Assembly (NCBI GenBank): GCA_002698425.1
Contig: NZXU01000105.1
Coordinates: 1 to 29,887, forward strand
Length of the DNA: 29,887 nucleotides
Direction: 5' to 3'
Origin: Ahrensia sp.
Lineage (GTDB): Bacteria; Pseudomonadota; Alphaproteobacteria; Rhizobiales; Rhizobiaceae
The notes under the pieces were generated by a model. That model had not been told where the DNA came from and did not search any database. It saw only the letters and a program-made list of their open reading frames with translations. The stretch's first letter is position 1. Each line of letters opens with the position of its first letter. This document shows positions 7,258 through 13,876 of the stretch, one piece after another. Both the position numbers and the translations under genes were made by a program.

Positions 7258-8738
7258 GAAGACGCAACTTCCTTGCGGGAGCAGGCACATTAGCCGTAGC
7301 GGCCGGGGTCGGCTATGCTTGGTCGGGAGACCGCGGCCCGAAAATCAACGAAATTTCCGGCATGCCACGGCTAACAATGCCGCCGCTGCTAGATACGATC
7401 GAAACCGGCAAGCTCGAACTCGTGGCATTGCCGGGAAGAACCGACTTCCTCGGAAAAGAGGTGACGCCGACCATCGGATTCAACCAGCCTTATCTCGGTC
7501 CGACCATACGCATGCGAAACGGGCCATTGGCGGCCAATGTGAGAAATGAACTGGATTGGCAGGTTTCGGTGCACTGGCACGGACTGATGGTGCCCGGCGA
7601 ACACGATGGGGGACCGCATCTGCCAATATCCCCCGGCAAGCAATGGCAACCCGACATGGAAATCCGGCAGGCGCCGGCAACGGCCTTCTATCACACGCAT
7701 ATTCACGAGCGCACAGCGGTCGACGTCTACGCTGGCCTTGCTGGCGCGTTGCAGATCACGGACGGGCGTGATGACGAAAGAGGCCTGCCGTCAAATTATG
7801 GCGTCGACGATCTCACGCTGGTTCTCCAGGACAGGCGCTTCGATAGCCAGGGTCGAATGACCTATGACCTGTCCATGATGGATGTCATGCACGGCTTTAC
7901 CGGCGACACGATGCTGGTCAATGGCCAGGTTGGAGCGGCCGCGGCCGTTCCCAAGGGAGTCGTCCGTCTGCGGTTTGTCAACGGATCAAACGCGCGAATT
8001 TATTCCTTGTTCGCCGATGCCGGTCGACCGCTTCATCTCATTGCAACCGATGGCGGATTTCTTCCGGCGCCTGTTGCACTTGAAATACTTCGCCTTGCCC
8101 CTGGCGAGCGTGCCGAAGTGCTGGTTGACCTTTCCGATGGACGCCCTGTCACGTTGATGAGTGGTGGCGATCCGAATGAGGGCGCGATTGGCATGGTGGG
8201 GCGGGTGCGCGGCATTATCGATCAAATCATGGATCGTTCATTCGTCGTATTGCCGCTTGCGGTGGACGACCGGCTGTCTCCGCGGATCACCGAAATGCCG
8301 CGTGACCTCGGCGGGAAATTGCCAAAGCTGAACGGATCGGTCGGAAACACTCGCCGTTTCTCGCTCGATATGGGCATGGGCGGTGGAATGATGGGCACAG
8401 GGATGATGGGTGGTCTTGCCATCAACGGTCGTGCATTCGATATGCAACGGATCGATCTCGAAGTCAGGCGCGGCGCTGTCGAACGATGGATAGTCGGAAG
8501 TTCCATGTTGGCGCATCCCTTCCACATTCACGGCGCCGTGTTTCAGGTGGTGCGGGAAAACGGCCGGGATCCGAGGCCCGAAAATCGCGGGTGGAAGGAC
8601 ACTGTGCTGGTGGAAAACGAAACCGAACTGCTGGTTCGTTTCAATCACACGGCAAGCCGGGAAACGCCATATATGTACCATTGCCATATCCTCGAACACG
8701 AGGATGGCGGCATGATGGGCCAATTCACGGTCGGTTGA
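7254..8738 (+). CDS. CueO-like multicopper oxidase, Tat-exported
   Basis: This 494-residue protein opens with a Tat signal (MRRRNFLAGAGTLAV). Three cupredoxin domains follow with all copper ligands visible: VHWHG (107-110), FYHTHIH (145-151), HPFHIH (421-426) and YHCHILEHEDGGMM (475-488). A Met/Gly-rich insert (about residues 375-392, GMGGGMMGTGMMGG) resembles the methionine-rich copper-binding region of CueO and PcoA-type oxidases. The expected role is oxidation of Cu(I) to Cu(II) in the periplasm with reduction of oxygen to water. It overlaps the broken cytochrome gene by 4 bases. Unlike the chimera at 2549, its first cupredoxin domain is complete. Confidence 0.92.
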   Translation: MRRRNFLAGAGTLAVAAGVGYAWSGDRGPKINEISGMPRLTMPPLLDTIETGKLELVALPGRTDFLGKEVTPTIGFNQPYLGPTIRMRNGPLAANVRNELDWQVSVHWHGLMVPGEHDGGPHLPISPGKQWQPDMEIRQAPATAFYHTHIHERTAVDVYAGLAGALQITDGRDDERGLPSNYGVDDLTLVLQDRRFDSQGRMTYDLSMMDVMHGFTGDTMLVNGQVGAAAAVPKGVVRLRFVNGSNARIYSLFADAGRPLHLIATDGGFLPAPVALEILRLAPGERAEVLVDLSDGRPVTLMSGGDPNEGAIGMVGRVRGIIDQIMDRSFVVLPLAVDDRLSPRITEMPRDLGGKLPKLNGSVGNTRRFSLDMGMGGGMMGTGMMGGLAINGRAFDMQRIDLEVRRGAVERWIVGSSMLAHPFHIHGAVFQVVRENGRDPRPENRGWKDTVLVENETELLVRFNHTASRETPYMYHCHILEHEDGGMMGQFTVG

Positions 8739-8749
8739 GGCGAAGCGAG

Positions 8750-9001
8750 ATGACTAATCGCAAAGATCACTGGGAATCGATGTTTGATCACCTTGGCGAG
8801 AGCGATGTATCGTGGTTTCAGCACGATGTTCAGCCCAGCCGGGGATTGATCAAGAAATACATCGGCGTAAAAGACGGGATTACCGACATAGGCGCATGCG
8901 CCTCGCGTCTTGTCGATCTTCTTGGCGCGGACGGATTTTCCGATATGGCGCTAGACGACACCTTTTTCGCCGCACTGAATATGACTCGATGTGCGCGCTG
9001 A
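8750..9001 (+). pseudogene. SAM-dependent methyltransferase, N-terminal remnant
   Basis: The 83 codons include HWESMFDHLGESDVSWFQ and the degraded SAM-binding motif I TDIGACASRLVDLL, which in intact relatives reads DIGGGASRLVD. After GFSDMALD the similarity fades and the frame stops, whereas the family runs to about 200 residues. This looks like the start of a class I methyltransferase of the kind often found next to metal-resistance genes. It should not be functional. It begins 11 bases after the oxidase stop. Confidence 0.65.
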
Positions 9002-9131
9002 TACAGTGGTGCTTGCCGTGACGCGCATCCCTTGCGAATCGTCTGGAATGGGGGCCGGAGGAGGAGCGATAGTCTATGATTGTCTACCTAACTCTTCGGG
9101 AGGGGTTCAGGGAGGTATTACCTGATCTGTC

Positions 9132-9722
9132 TCATCGGCTGTGGGGCGTCTGACCCAGCGCAAGCGCCATGTGGTGCGCCTGATGGTGCGCGCCGACCGT
9201 CATGAGGCCGATGAAACCAAGCGCGCGAATCTTCGCCGCGTCTCCGGTCGCGATCAGTTCCGCGCCGTCGGGAATCTCCAATGCATCGAGACGCCATCCT
9301 TCGACACCATCCATAGTGGCGGCGTGCGCGCGGGTCATCGTACGGATGGACGCTTCGACCGCCGGATTGTCCGAAGTCACGACGAACTGCGCGCCGCCGT
9401 CGATTTCCTCCGTCACGACCTTTGCATGCAAAGTGACATTGTCCATGTCGATGAGGTGCTGGCGCAAGGCTTCTATATTGACGTTTGTCCAGTCGGTTGC
9501 CGGTTCGGTTAGGAGCGCGGAGACGACCTCCTGAATGGCCGCGAAAGCTGACTGCCCACCCTCTGTCAATCCTGAGCCTGCCGGTAGCGGCATCTTCATC
9601 GCCTCGTAATCCATCCCGACATGCATATTGTCGGACATCTGGCCATGGCCATCCGATGACTGCGCCGTGGCAAATGCGGGTGTCAAAACAAGCGCTGCGG
9701 TGAACAGTGCAAAAAATTTCAT
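9132..9722 (-). CDS. Exported His/Met-rich protein of unknown function
   Basis: This 196-residue protein has a signal peptide (MKFFALFTAALVLTPAFATA), a Met/His-rich segment just after cleavage (DGHGQMSDNMHVGMDYEAMKM) and a C-terminal HHQAHHM cluster. No named family is recognised with certainty. The composition and location next to copper oxidases suggest periplasmic metal binding. It is transcribed away from the Crp/Fnr gene at 9789, with only 66 bases between the two starts, so a shared control region is likely. The start at 9722 is used because it opens the signal peptide. The frame upstream is not coding-like. Confidence 0.7.
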   Translation of the reverse strand: MKFFALFTAALVLTPAFATAQSSDGHGQMSDNMHVGMDYEAMKMPLPAGSGLTEGGQSAFAAIQEVVSALLTEPATDWTNVNIEALRQHLIDMDNVTLHAKVVTEEIDGGAQFVVTSDNPAVEASIRTMTRAHAATMDGVEGWRLDALEIPDGAELIATGDAAKIRALGFIGLMTVGAHHQAHHMALALGQTPHSR

Positions 9723-9788
9723 CTTCGGGTCTCCACTACACCAAATTGCTGCTGAGCAAACTGATGGCACACTTGGTCACCGGTCTGT

Positions 9789-9802
9789 ATGATAGATATC
9801 AT
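9789..9802. promoter_or_regulatory. Short palindrome over the crp-like start region
   Basis: ATGATA-GA-TATCAT is a perfect 6+6 inverted repeat that covers two candidate start codons (9789 and 9801) of the Crp/Fnr-like gene. It could be an operator for autoregulation, or chance in AT-rich leader DNA. There is no direct evidence of binding. Confidence 0.25.
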
Positions 9803-10310
9803 GTCTCAAATGTTTGCTAGCTTGTTTATAGGATCTGCCATACGCCGGCTTGAAGCCGGCGAATTCCTGTTCCTTGTTGAGGACGAAGTCGCGTCGATTT
9901 TTCGGGTGGCGACCGGTTCGGTAGCGCTACGACGAGTTACACCGGATGGCACAGAACTACTGCTTCAAACGGCACGATGCGGTGACGTTCTCGCAGAAGC
10001 ATCGGCTTATTCCGACCGCTATCATTGCGACGCGCTCGCGCTCGAACCGAGCGAGGTCGAGGTGATCGGAAGATCGGAGTTCCGTCGTGCACTGATCTCC
10101 CATCCGGATTTGGCCGAGATTTGGGCAGAGCGTCTCGCTCACGCCGTACAGGGCGCACGCATGCGCGCAGAACTGCGAACATTGCGAACCGTTGCCGAAC
10201 GACTTGATGGTTGGCTGTCGGCAAATCGCGAAATACCACCCAAGGGTAATTGGCAGGATCTTGCAGAGCGACCAGAAAAAGAAACTCACTGCGCCAAGAG
10301 GGCTCTCCGG
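9789..10310 (+). pseudogene. Crp/Fnr-family regulator lacking its DNA-binding domain
   Basis: The frame encodes a cyclic-nucleotide-binding-like sensor domain (about residues 15-125: RLEAGEFLFLVEDEVASIFRVATG, LLLQTARCGDVLAEAS) and the long dimer helix. It then reaches GNWQDLAE, where the helix-turn-helix of the family should begin. Beyond about position 10270 the sequence no longer matches the family, and from 10316 it is the antisense of a cysteine-desulfurase tail. The open frame runs on to 10622 only by chance. The protein would be unable to bind DNA. The start is 9789 or 9801. An Fnr-type box lies 2.5 kb away at 12855, but this remnant could not serve it. Confidence 0.75.
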
Positions 10311-10315
10311 GAAAC

Positions 10316-10444
10316 TCAGTGGAGCGCCCTGTGCAGCGCCGATAGAACCTGTTCGATCTCCTCCGATGTCGTGCCGCGACCGAGACTGAACCGAATGGCG
10401 CCCATTCCGATTTCAGGTCTGACGTCCATGGCTTCTAGGACAGG
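10316..10444 (-). pseudogene. Cysteine desulfurase, C-terminal remnant
   Basis: The minus strand encodes VLEAMDVRPEIGMGAIRFSL and about 20 more residues to a natural stop at 10316-10318. This matches the end of the NifS/IscS-type desulfurase encoded at 25692-26822 (VLEAMDVAPEVGMGAIRFSL). The two are clearly divergent at DNA level (my eye estimate is roughly 70 percent identity), so this is a related gene and not a recent copy. The PLP lysine and catalytic cysteine are absent. The remnant is joined in frame to an IS110 transposase at about 10445. Confidence 0.8.
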
Positions 10445-11071
10445 ATCAGCACGGGCGATCTTCAGCATCGCACGGTGCAGCCGGGTAAACTCATTCCACA
10501 ATGCAGCCCGTGCCTGCAGCATCGCGCCGATCACTGTCCCAAGCATGGCATGGCCTTCGATGAGTTCGCGAATGCGGGCCTCGAAACGCCCCCGGCTCAC
10601 CTCGCCAACCTTGAGCCCGTAACCGCGCAGAATTCCGCGGATGCTGAGCTCAACATCGAGCAGCTTGGCCTGCAACAGCTTGCGGCCGACCAGAAGGGCT
10701 CGCACTGCCTGGGCGTCCGCGGACTTGGCATGCACGGGTCGGTACCAGCCCATGCGCAGCAGCTGCGCGATACCGCGAGCATCCTTGCGGTCTGTCTTCA
10801 CGGTCATCGCCGACAGCGCCGCCTTCACATGCCGCGTTTCCAGCAACACCACGTCAAGGCCAGCGTCGACCAGGCCCTCGCGCAACCACTGAGACAGGGG
10901 TCCCGCCTCAAGGCCGACCCGAATTATCGGCAGCCCAAGATCGGCAAAATACTGCAACAGCGCCTCTGGCTCGCTCGCCACCTTTGTCTCGCGCACGATC
11001 TTGCCCGATGAATCCACCACGCAAACGCTGCTCTGTTCCAGCGACACATCAATTCCTGCATAATAGTCCAT
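10316..11071 (-). pseudogene. IS110 transposase N-terminus fused to a desulfurase tail
   Basis: One frame of 251 residues starts at the ATG at 11069-11071. Residues 1-209 are the IS110 DEDD domain: MDYYAGIDVSLEQSSVCVVD (first D), GLEAGPLSQWL and the KTDRKDARGIAQLLR block with two further acidic residues. At IARADP the IS110 sequence ends, and the next 41 residues are the cysteine-desulfurase tail. The Transposase_20 domain with its catalytic serine is gone, so no transposition is expected. The clean in-frame fusion shows a deletion between the IS and a former desulfurase gene. Confidence 0.8.
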
Positions 11072-11178
11072 GGTTGTCCCTCGCTTGATGCTTGGGGCCG
11101 ACAATCGGACCCCGTTTCAACATCATCACTCTGAGGGACAGCCACCTTCATGGCTACCAGAGGAGCGCCGGCCCATTA
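10445..11178 (-). mobile_element. IS110-family element, truncated
   Basis: The minus strand holds the 5' two thirds of an IS110 element. There is a leader with the short conserved sequence CTCAGAGTGA-like at 11130-11136 and a transposase start at 11071. The outer edge is not sharply defined and is placed just before the palindrome at 11179. The 3' end with the C-terminal transposase domain is missing. IS110 elements do not make classical inverted repeats, so no terminal repeats are expected. Confidence 0.6.
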
Positions 11179-11194
11179 CGGCATCTAGATGCCG
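11179..11194. repeat. Perfect 16-bp palindrome at the arsR-operon end
   Basis: CGGCATCTAGATGCCG is fully self-complementary. It lies 2 bases beyond the stop of the redox protein on the minus strand and at the edge of the IS110 remnant. It may act as a weak hairpin at the end of the operon or be the palindromic target that the IS110 entered. There is no T run, so a classical terminator is not supported. Confidence 0.4.
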
Positions 11195-11196
11195 GA

Positions 11197-11433
11197 TCAT
11201 GCTGAAAGCCACCCTTCCAGCCTGACCGCGTCGGGTAGTCCGCCCGCATGCACCAGCTTGCCGTCGACGGATATCCCGGGCGTGGACATCACCCCGGCCA
11301 TGGCAATGGATTTCGGATCGGTGACCTTTTCGACCACAACATCGATGCCGAGGCGTGCCGCGGCGTCTTTAACCATGGCTTCGGTGGTCTCGCAGCGCTT
11401 GCAGCCGGGACCGTAGACCTTGACGGATTTCAT
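11197..11433 (-). CDS. Thioredoxin-like small redox protein
   Basis: This 78-residue cytoplasmic protein of the glutaredoxin/redox-active disulfide 2 family has a GPGCKRC active site near the N-terminus (KVYGPGCKRCETTEAMV) and the cis-Pro loop MSTPGISVDGKLVHAG. These proteins often sit beside YraQ/ArsP-type permeases, presumably to reduce substrate or a permease cysteine pair. Its ATG is 13 bases downstream of the permease stop, so it ends an arsR-permease-redox operon. The start at 11433 is chosen over upstream ones because the fold begins immediately. Confidence 0.85.
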   Translation of the reverse strand: MKSVKVYGPGCKRCETTEAMVKDAAARLGIDVVVEKVTDPKSIAMAGVMSTPGISVDGKLVHAGGLPDAVRLEGWLSA

Positions 11434-11446
11434 TGCGTATTTCCTT

Positions 11447-12505
11447 TCACAATAGTGCGTTGAATAGGAAGCCGGTGGCGAGGATGCCAAGACTGACCAC
11501 TGCAATGAATATAGCGATTAGACGAAGCGTCAGCACTTGCTTCAGAATGATCATCTCGGGGAGGCTTAGCGCGATGACCGACATCATGAACGCCAGCGTT
11601 GTGCCCAATGCCGCACCCTTGCCAAGCAGCGCCTCGACGATCGGTATGACACCGGCGGCATTCGTGTACATCGGCACACCCACAACGACAGCGGCCGGCA
11701 CCGACCACCAGGCTTCGCCGCCCATGATCCTGAGCATCACCGTTTCGGGCACATACCCGTGGATCGCTGCACCGATGCCGATGCCCACCAGTACCCAGAT
11801 CCAGACCTTTCCCACGATCTCGCGCACCTGCTCGACGCCGATCTTCAACCGGCCCACCAGCGTCAGTCGCTCCTCGGGCATGTCCCCCACGGGGCCTGCA
11901 TTCAGCTCGCGTACCCAGTCTTGCAGATACCGCTCGAGCCCCAAACGACCCAATACGAGCCCAGCCACCGTGGAGATGGTGAAGCCGAAGACTAGGTAAA
12001 TAGTGGCAATTTGCCACCCCACCAGCCCGTAGAGCAAACCGAGACCGACCGGCCCCACCATCGGCCCCGCAATAAGGAAGGAAAAGGTGACGCCAAGCGG
12101 GATCCCCGCGGAGACGAAACCGATGAAGAGCGGCACCGAGGAACACGAACAGAACGGAGTCAGCACGCCAAGGGCCGCCGCGAGCGGATAGCCGAGGATC
12201 TCGCGCTTGCCCGCGAGGATGGCTCGGGTTTTCTCTGGGCTGAACCAGCTGCGCAGCACACCAGTCACGAAAACGATACCGGTAAGCAGCAGCAACACTT
12301 TGGGAACGTCATAGACGAAAAAAGCGATGGCCTCGCCAGTATGACTGTCACGCGCGACCGGCAACAATGATGTCACCGATTCGGAAAACGGGATCAACTG
12401 ACTGTAGACCAGCCACCATACGACCGCAGCTGCCGAAATCCCCGCGTACCAAAGCCAGTCCGACGGGTTGTGACGGGGAGCGGCATCTTGTGCTTCGATG
12501 GTCAT
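11447..12505 (-). CDS. YraQ/ArsP-type permease (DUF318)
   Basis: This 352-residue polytopic membrane protein has about eight to ten hydrophobic segments. It has the family hallmark LTPFCSCSSVPLFIGF (about residues 115-130) and a second repeat-like motif VPMYTNAAGVIPIVEALL. The family includes the organoarsenical exporter ArsP and other permeases of unknown substrate. Under an ArsR regulator and beside aio genes, export of an arsenic species is a reasonable but unproven role. The ATG overlaps the arsR stop in an ATGA on the minus strand, so the two are translationally coupled. Confidence 0.85.
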   Translation of the reverse strand: MTIEAQDAAPRHNPSDWLWYAGISAAAVVWWLVYSQLIPFSESVTSLLPVARDSHTGEAIAFFVYDVPKVLLLLTGIVFVTGVLRSWFSPEKTRAILAGKREILGYPLAAALGVLTPFCSCSSVPLFIGFVSAGIPLGVTFSFLIAGPMVGPVGLGLLYGLVGWQIATIYLVFGFTISTVAGLVLGRLGLERYLQDWVRELNAGPVGDMPEERLTLVGRLKIGVEQVREIVGKVWIWVLVGIGIGAAIHGYVPETVMLRIMGGEAWWSVPAAVVVGVPMYTNAAGVIPIVEALLGKGAALGTTLAFMMSVIALSLPEMIILKQVLTLRLIAIFIAVVSLGILATGFLFNALL

Positions 12506-12798
12506 GCGACCGTCCTTTCAGATTTGCGTTCCGCGGCCAGTACCGCGTCGATCACTGCGGTCAGCTCCGGCGAGAGACCCGGATTCCAGCGGTAGCGAAC
12601 CCATTGCGCGTCGCGCCTGTCGATGACGAGCCCGGCGCCCTTGAGGATCTTCATGTGCCGCGACATGCGCGACTGGGTCGCGCCGAGCTTTTCCATCAGC
12701 TCGCAAACGCAATGTTCGCCGCCATCGTAGAGGATAGCCATCGCAGCGAGCCTTGTCGGCTCGGCCAGTGCGGCCAGAACTTTTACGGACTTGATCAT
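12502..12798 (-). CDS. arsR: ArsR-family metalloregulator with a Cys-Val-Cys sensor motif
   Basis: This 98-residue winged-helix repressor has EHCVCELMEKLGATQSRMSRH (about residues 29-48). It holds the C30-V-C32 pair in the recognition-helix region that binds As(III) or Sb(III) in the classical ArsR group. LAEPTRLAAMAILY is the dimer core and the tail is basic. The classical third cysteine is not obvious, so metal coordination could be by two ligands. The start at 12798 has GGAGCAAGG upstream. A 19-residue upstream extension lacks support because the operator would then be inside the gene. It leads the permease and redox genes. Confidence 0.9.
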   Translation of the reverse strand: MIKSVKVLAALAEPTRLAAMAILYDGGEHCVCELMEKLGATQSRMSRHMKILKGAGLVIDRRDAQWVRYRWNPGLSPELTAVIDAVLAAERKSERTVA

Positions 12799-12819
12799 GC
12801 CTTGCTCCACAATCCTGCT

Positions 12820-12837
12820 TATGCGCAAAAGCGCATA
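12820..12837. promoter_or_regulatory. ArsR-type operator palindrome
   Basis: TATGCGC-AAAA-GCGCATA is a perfect 7+7 inverted repeat lying 22 bases upstream of arsR and overlapping the predicted -10 of its promoter. Placement and symmetry fit autorepression by ArsR. Confidence 0.6.
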
Positions 12838-12862
12838 TGGTTCTCCGGTAGGCATTGATCAA
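12834..12862 (-). promoter_or_regulatory. Predicted sigma-70-type promoter of the arsR operon
   Basis: Reading the minus strand, TTGATC (12862-12857) is followed by 17 bases and CATATG (12839-12834). The -35 is a good match and the -10 is poor (three of six). The -10 overlaps the palindrome at 12820-12837 and the -35 overlaps the FNR-type box. This layout fits ArsR repression plus oxygen-linked control. Confidence 0.4.
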
Positions 12863-12868
12863 GATCAA
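12855..12868. promoter_or_regulatory. FNR/FixK-type box between arsR and aioX
   Basis: TTGATCAAGATCAA is an exact match to the Fnr/FixK consensus TTGAT-N4-ATCAA and is perfectly symmetric at both half sites. It is centred about 63 bases upstream of the arsR start and about 121 bases upstream of aioX, so it could serve either gene. The regulator would have to be encoded elsewhere. Confidence 0.65.
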
Positions 12869-12982
12869 CAGGTTTCATGATTCAATGCGCTTTAAGTGTC
12901 TCGATGACGCACGGCTTGCAAAGGACATGGAATCCTCGGTGTATTTTAGCTACGGTGTGTTGGGAGACATGGAGGAGCATCA

Positions 12983-13876
12983 TTGAGCGGTCCGGCGCCT
13001 CTCAAGGCAGCCTGCGGGCGCGTGTCCCGTCGATCGGTGATGCGATTGGCAGGAGGTGTATTTCTTGCGCTGTCATCCGGGAAAGCGCTCGCCCAATCTG
13101 ACACGATCCGCTTCGGGCTAACTCCGGTCTTCCTCACCAACGATCTCGAGCTGCTCGACGCCCTTCAAACCTATCTCGAGGGCGAGACGGGCTACAAAAT
13201 CGAACTGATAACGCGGCGTACCTACCAGGAGGTCACCGCTCTCCTCGTATCCGGCCAACTGGATGCCGCCTGGATTTGCGGCTATCCCTTCGTCCGGTAC
13301 CGCGACGACTTGGAACTGGTTGCGGTTCCGCAATGGAACGGAGAGCCTTTTTATCAATCCTACCTGATCGTCTCGGCGGACCGGCAGGCATCCTCGTTGG
13401 AGGATCTTACCGGTGATATTCACGCCTTCTCCGATCCGGACTCCAATTCCGGATACCTCGTGACGCGCACGCTCCTTTTTGAACGCGGGCTCGATCCGGA
13501 AACATTTTTCCGCAAGACGATGTTCACCTATGGTCATCGCAACGTTATCCGTGCGGTGGCATCCGGGCTCGCCCAGTCGGGCAGCGTCGACGGCTATGTT
13601 TGGGAGGTCATGCGCGAGATCGAGCCGGACCTTGTCCAGCGGACAAGGCCACTTCGCAAATCCGAATGGCTCGGCTTTCCGCCGGTGGCGACCAGCAAGG
13701 CTCTTTCGCATTCGCCTCGCATCGAAGCATTGACCAGGGCTCTTCTCTTGATGGCCGAGAAACCGGAAGGCCAGCGGGTCCTCGGGATGCTGAGGCTGAC
13801 CGGATTCGGAGCGTACGATCCCACCATATTCGACGGAATCGCAGCCAAGGTCGCGATGCTAAGGGGCGTTTTATGA
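12983..13876 (+). CDS. aioX: AioX, periplasmic arsenite-binding sensor protein
   Basis: This 297-residue PhnD-like periplasmic binding protein has a Tat-like signal (SRRSVMRLAGGVFLALSSGKALA). Its ligand-binding domain includes the conserved cysteine in WICGYPFVRYRDD (C99), which is the residue implicated in As(III) binding in characterised AioX proteins. AioX presents arsenite to the sensor kinase AioS and is required for induction of aioBA. The start is a TTG at 12983 with a strong GGAGGAG site 6 bases upstream. An ATG at 13040 would cut the twin-arginine part off the signal. It is the first gene of aioXSR and overlaps aioS by four bases (ATGA). Confidence 0.92.
   Translation: MSGPAPLKAACGRVSRRSVMRLAGGVFLALSSGKALAQSDTIRFGLTPVFLTNDLELLDALQTYLEGETGYKIELITRRTYQEVTALLVSGQLDAAWICGYPFVRYRDDLELVAVPQWNGEPFYQSYLIVSADRQASSLEDLTGDIHAFSDPDSNSGYLVTRTLLFERGLDPETFFRKTMFTYGHRNVIRAVASGLAQSGSVDGYVWEVMREIEPDLVQRTRPLRKSEWLGFPPVATSKALSHSPRIEALTRALLLMAEKPEGQRVLGMLRLTGFGAYDPTIFDGIAAKVAMLRGVL

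Noticed and set aside
9062..9150. Short frame starting MIVYLTLREGF between the methyltransferase remnant and the exported gene
   Set aside because: It has only 25 codons, no similarity recognised and it runs into the opposite gene's 3' end.
10316..10444. Recent duplication of the desulfurase at 25692
   Set aside because: The two tails differ at many positions in both DNA and protein, so they are related genes and not a recent copy.
12916..12947. TTGCAA...TATTTT as a sigma-70 promoter for aioX
   Set aside because: The spacing is 20 bases, too long for a standard promoter. Not supported enough to annotate.
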